DNA from: Pholiota molesta
Lineage: Eukaryota > Basidiomycota > Agaricomycetes > Agaricales > Strophariaceae
Direction of reading: 5' to 3'
Assembly (NCBI GenBank): GCA_014925825.1
Contig: JACGCK010000062.1
Span: forward strand, 62,001 to 126,000
Length of the DNA: 64,000 bases
Positions 59,696 to 64,000 of the stretch are shown here, piece after piece; within the stretch, counting starts at the first letter, position 1; every line of letters starts with the position of its first letter. Under the pieces are notes generated by a model, which worked only from the letters and a program-made list of their open reading frames with translations, was not told where the DNA came from and made no database searches. Position numbers and translations under genes: made by a program.

Positions 59696-60670
59696 TCATT
59701 TGTTCCCAGATTTTGTAAGGTCCTGTAGTTTATTTTGCAAATAGTGCGAAAGCCCAGGGGTAAGTTGCATGACACCGTCGGCAGTACAGACGCGATACGC
59801 CGGCATCGGCTGGTAAGTGTCAACAAGCATCTTTCAAACATAGGTAAGTGAGAATTCGAGGAGCACAAGAGTTCCGCAGTATGTTCACCTTACCATCTTC
59901 GACGAGGACGGTGGCAATGATATCATCTGGATCACCAATGCGGTCGAGTGCCGGAATATTACGCTGGTCTAAAGAGATGTACGCGTAGATGTTAGCATGA
60001 TTGGCAATCCAGCAGAAAAACATTCACCATGGATGTGCATCCAACCTGACTGTAATGCAGTCGCCTTATCCTTCCAAATTTCATCGACGCCGTCGTTTAA
60101 ACCCGCTTTGATTGTCTCATGCAATAGATCCATAAATTTATCTAGCAGTGCAATTCTTTCAATTCAAAATTTTCGAGCATAGCACAGTAGAACAGGCAAA
60201 AGCTCACCATTCTGTACGAAAACTTGCAATGAGGCCGTGCGCTCAGCGGGTGGGTCCCCTTGTTGCGTCGACGCGTCAGGCCCGTATGTTTGCGCCGGTA
60301 GCCAGCCAATGACGGTAGATGAGTCTGCCGTTGGCGGACTATCGTCCAAGAACGTTAGCGCAAATGATGGAAGCGTGTTGGAAACTGGCGTAGGAGCGTG
60401 CACGAGATGATAAAACAAGTCGGGTCGATTCGGGTCTGGAAATACAGTATCCGATATTTGTGAGGAGCGGTGGCGAATTGGATACGAGAGACATCCAGGG
60501 AATTTTGTAGAGGCGAGTGGTGTCCTATTGAACAGAGTGGATTTGTGTCGCAAAAGTGTCGCCGAAGTTTGCAAGGATCGTGTCGTGAGGACGCGTCGAC
60601 GTGTCGTCGTGTACAAAGTGTCTTTGAAAGCGAGTGCGCGCGTCAAGGTTCGCTCGATAGCTGACTGCAT
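59696..60670 (-). CDS. Conserved fungal protein with mitochondrial-type leader
   Basis: The start at 60670 gives MQSAIERTLTRALAFKDTLY followed by Thr/Arg-rich sequence and SLQTSATLLRHKSTL, a basic Ser/Leu leader typical of mitochondrial import. The core includes DPNRPDLFYHLVHAPTPV, SSTVIGWLPAQ and, after an intron, FVQNG. Later exons encode LQSGWMHIHDQRNIPALDRI, GDPDDIIATVLVEDGK and, across an intron using the acceptor before ATGCTTGTTGAC, TYQPMPAYRVCTADGVMQL. I recognise these blocks as a conserved fungal family without a known activity. The stop lies at 59696. An alternative ATG 15 bp upstream (MIISTMQS) is possible. Function is not assigned. Confidence 0.6.
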
Positions 60671-61971
60671 GGTTGAAATTATCACAATAGGGCGATTATT
60701 TTGCTTTAGAAGTATTAAAGTGGGCGTGCATTGGGTAGTGTTTAAGTTCCAGTTCTCATTCGCCCCTAAGACATAGTATTTGGTATTGTATTTTTGGAAA
60801 GCTAATAGCTTCCCGTGCAGGGCGGCTCAAGTTCAAGTTGAACAACTTCAAGAACTTGAAGCAAACTTGAAGCAAAAACTTGGCTCAAATGCTCATGTTT
60901 TTGTCTATGCAGCTCTTGGGGCTCTATCTACGTTGGCTTCGCGCTCCGTCCTAGCAGCTCCGATATTCTTCCCAAGGGACCAATTGGTACGCAGGGAGGG
61001 ACAGAACAGGAGGAGCAGATGAAGGAATTGATAGAAACCGTCACCGCAAACATCCTCTTTCCTAAGGTCGAAGTAGGCACTCGTACATTTTGTCCGCATG
61101 GAATAGGACACCATGAATTCAGCTCTGGAGCAGGACAAAGATAGAGCTGGCGGAAGGACCGATAGAGGCAAGAACGCAATAGCATGGCCTCTGATGAACT
61201 TGGGCCAAAAGTGTTCGCTGGGATGAGATTGTCGACGGCAGGTGGATGAAGCAGCATACCCTGGCTACGCGTCCTGGCCAGCTGCGGTTGTTGTGGACGG
61301 TTTCAGGATGGGAAAGAACATGTGCGCTGAAGCGGCGAACGAGAGGTGGTGTCAAGGTGTTGTATTCGTTACAATGTTTGAAGAACAACTCCGAACGAGT
61401 AAGTGACTTGCAAACAACCGAGCAGCTCCGGTCCCACCCTCTCCGGGTCCCACCATCGCAGCTAGCTTCTGACTACCAATCTGAAAGCCTAGCTTTCATC
61501 CGACCATCAGTACTAAATGACACCTAAATTTGAACAGCAAATGAGCATTCCAGTCTTCGTGAGTCATTGACCTTTGTAAACATGCTATATTCATTTTAAT
61601 TCGTCTGTCGTTCAGATCGCAATAGAGGCTGAGACTCGATAGAGACATTTGTTCTAGGAAGCGGCTCTACCATGGGGCAATCGAATGACATTCAACCTAG
61701 TACCCATATATTTGGAGAGCCTTGTCTACAAATGCTGAACCCTTTCACTTTCAGCTGGGACACCATGAGCTTCAAACATGCGGACGACATTCCAAGTAGC
61801 TAACAAGTTGTTTGATCAATCACCGCACCTCGATGTTAACCAAGGGAATGCTGGAAAGATGAAACACACTGGGAATCCGCACCAACTGTTCGCCCGGTGT
61901 TCACCCATAGGTAGGTTCATGATTATAAAGAGCACGTCATCGAAGTTAATCCTCCCGTTCTGCTCAGCAAC
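60671..61971. other. Spacer with short CTTGAAG/CTTCAAG repeats
   Basis: No conserved protein was recognised in 1.3 kb. Between 60825 and 60890 the words CTTCAAG and CTTGAAG alternate, a small inverted or tandem array. A small plus-strand frame from 60780 reads through it, but its sequence is low complexity. The right end provides the leader of the lectin-like membrane protein gene. Confidence 0.45.
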
Positions 61972-63563
61972 ATGGATAGTCAAGAATTGCGCGTGATTCT
62001 TGACGATAACGACGGTGGTATACAGTACGGCGGTGGGAAATGGACCGTAAGCAGCATGGTACAATGGTATCAAGGAACATCGGCCTACCCTGCATTTGCT
62101 GGAAGTGGGGCCTTTGGCACGCTCAATTTGACATTCGAAGGTGATTCATTCGAAATGTTTCCTTGTGAGACACTGAATAAGAAAATGTATAGGAACTTCG
62201 ATCGCATTCATTGGCAACACTCCAGGCTATATCCATTCACAATTTGCGACTATCTCAATAGATGGAGGGGCGGTCTACAATTCGAGCTATGGACCCAGAA
62301 ACGTCCCACAATCATATATTCAGTGGTACCAATCACCACTCCTGCCAGACGGAAAGCACAAGATTACAGTGGGTAATCTGGATACCACGGCAGTCGACAT
62401 CGTGATTATCACTGTTGGCCCCACCACGTCTCTAGCTAACAGGATGGTATTCGTGGATAATGACGACCCCGCTATCGTATATACCGGTGACTGGACGGAG
62501 AATGGCAACCGGTTCCAGGCTGGTCACGTCCCCAACGGACTTGCTGTCGGAAATACGACACAGCGGAGTGCGACTGTTGGAGATATGTTGACTTTTCGGT
62601 TTGCAGGTGTGTCTGAAATCATCAAGTCAGATTTCACGTTCTGATATATGTCTACATTTGTCTAGGGACTTCAATTAGCATCTACGGGATATTCTCATGG
62701 ACAAATATTGGCAGTATTTCTATGGCATACTCCCTTGACGGCGTTGTCGACACGCTATCTTATTCTGTCACTGAAACCTCTGCTCAGTACCTAAAGGCCG
62801 ACGGCGAAGCTACGAATTTTCTATTTTTTGAAAAGGATGCCATCCCTATGGGCAATCACACACTTATCTTGAACATCACTGATATCTTGAATCAAACGTT
62901 CATTTTTGATTATCTGGTCTATTCGCCTTCATTTTCTTCACTAGCAACAATGCCAAATTTAACATCAACGTCAAGTTTCAACACCTTTCCTAACTCGAAT
63001 TCCTCCACCCCAACACAAACAGGAGTCAACACCTCTCCTAACTCGAGTTTCTCCATCCCAACGCAAACAGGAGTTAGAGGAGGTGACGGAAGTAACAAGG
63101 CAAACGCGACTCCAATTGGCGCCATCGTAGGCGAAGCTGTAGGAGGCACGCTAGGGCTCGCCAGTTTGGTGACCATTACAATCATACTTTTGTATCTGCG
63201 CAACCAGTATGCTAAGAGAAGGCGCGCTCCGTTGGCAACTCAACAGAGATGTCCACTACCCAACCATAATGGTGAGTCTCCTTCCTCCTATTTCTACCAG
63301 GGCACAAATTTGATTTCAATGAAGTGGGTATGTCAGACTTTCCTGTTGTTCGTCCAATCTTTGGCCGCTTTGCTTCTTCGAGGGTCACCCCTTTCCTCAT
63401 GACTCCAACGCCTGCGAGCTTCGCCTCGGCGTCTGAACTCAAAAGAAATAGGATGAATCAGGTTACTCCAGAAGGAAGTGCATCGACCACGTTGGCCATC
63501 GTTCAACGGAATACCCCTCCTTTGGTTTTGGTTTCAATGCCGCCTGCGTATGAGGTGCTTTAG
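61972..63563 (+). CDS. Single-pass membrane protein with two lectin-like beta-sandwich domains
   Basis: Exons begin at 61972, with introns at 62141-62192, 62607-62665 and one near 63271-63320. Each extracellular half starts with a D-D-N-D motif (VILDDNDGGIQYGGGKW and FVDNDDPAIVYTGDW) and carries a conserved FEGTS or FAGTS strand (FEGTSIAFIGNTPG, RFAGTSISIYGIFSW). A Thr/Ser/Pro-rich stem with a short repeat (FPNSNSSTPTQTGV, SPNSSFSIPTQTGV) leads to a membrane helix (VGGTLGLASLVTITIILLYL), a basic stop (KRRR) and a cytosolic tail ending PPAYEVL. This architecture is common in Agaricomycetes, and its ligand is unknown. No signal peptide is visible at the chosen start, so a 5' exon may be missing. 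Confidence 0.65.
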
Positions 63564-63760
63564 CCAGCTTCTTCTGTTTCCCAATCAGTGATCGCCACGG
63601 CAGTGCGCATGGATCATGATAACAACTTCTTCATTGTATCGATATTGGAATTCTTGTTGACATTACATTACTTAGTACTTAATGCATGTCGGAGTAGTTA
63701 CTAGTTATCAATCTATCATTGATCAGATGAGTTGGTATACCACTGCCTACACTTCCACCA

Positions 63761-64000
63761 TCACAGTAATGGGCGAGAGGAACTGGTAAAAACAGAGGAC
63801 CGAGGCACCACGGCCGTTGTGTTGAAAGTTGAGTATGTGCTTTGAGTTTGGTTGAACAAATTCGGCATCTTCCGCTGGCCTGAGGCTGTGAGCAACTCGG
63901 CCTTCATCTGCTCTTTACTTATCCTCAATTTATCTTCAGTTTTCTGAATTTGTTGTTCCGTCTTTTGAAGCCTCCCAACTGATCCATACAAGATTCATAC
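63761..64000 (-). CDS. 3' end of a gene running off the right edge (coiled-coil tail)
   Basis: The minus-strand frame reads SVGRLQKTEQQIQKTEDKLR, then ISKEQMKAELLTASGQRK, a heptad-like coiled coil, and ends PRSSVFTSSSRPLL at a stop at 63761. A likely acceptor (GATCAG) lies just before SVGRLQ, so the 5' exons would be outside the window. No family is recognised. Open frame length and heptad pattern are the only evidence. Confidence 0.35.

Noticed and set aside
60825..60890. CTTGAAG/CTTCAAG array as heat-shock elements
   Set aside because: The GAA/TTC spacing is irregular and the array also reads as a low-complexity repeat; no nearby stress gene supports regulation.
1..64000. CRISPR arrays, rRNA genes and biosynthetic gene clusters
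   Set aside because: No regularly spaced repeats, rRNA-like sequence or grouped backbone enzymes were seen; this is a eukaryotic window with unrelated neighbouring genes.

Overview
The window is nuclear DNA from a basidiomycete fungus, most likely an Agaricomycete. Genes are dense and split by many 45-75 nt introns with GTRNGT donors, CTAAC-like branch sites and YAG acceptors. Several families are typical of mushroom-forming fungi: DUF6535, a zinc-finger alpha-type kinase, a domesticated DDE integrase, F-box/LRR proteins, and lectin-like single-pass membrane proteins. The genus cannot be named from the sequence.

Layout, left to right. 0.8-4.3 kb: a minus-strand CSC1/OSCA-type stress-gated channel gene, recognisable end to end but broken by several single-base shifts. 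6.0-10.5 kb: an intact DDE integrase-like gene followed on the same strand by a Cys-rich alpha-kinase gene. 12.1-17.6 kb: a helical N-terminal-domain plus TPR gene, split by a 2.5 kb hAT-like element with a near-perfect 8-bp target duplication. 17.9-24.0 kb: housekeeping genes (FYVE/SAP-like/RING protein, mitoribosomal protein mL59, TENA/THI-4 protein, CsbD-like stress protein). 24.3-28.0 kb: an OPT oligopeptide transporter. 30.7-33.3 kb: a secreted DUF3455 protein and signal peptidase subunit SPC2. 33.4-37.0 kb: gene-poor, holding a 283 bp MITE. 37.1-41.4 kb: F-box and DUF6535 genes. 42.2-47.3 kb: an inverted duplication of a secreted two-domain jelly-roll gene with its promoter, flanking an emp24/p24 cargo-receptor gene. 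47.3-56 kb: poorly conserved or disordered hypothetical genes and one small spliced membrane protein. 56.2-60.7 kb: a RING-H2 protein and a conserved mitochondrial-type protein. 62.0-63.6 kb: an extracellular beta-sandwich/TM protein, then the tail of one more gene at the edge.

Most genes are unrelated housekeeping or accessory functions and do not form one pathway. Secretory-route functions recur: SPC2 (signal peptide removal), p24 (ER-Golgi cargo), and several secreted or membrane proteins. No metabolic cluster was recognised.

Two cautions. Otherwise intact conserved genes are interrupted by one-base shifts, several sitting in homopolymer runs. That pattern suggests uncorrected read errors at least as much as pseudogenes. 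Splice junctions were read by eye, so exon limits are best estimates.
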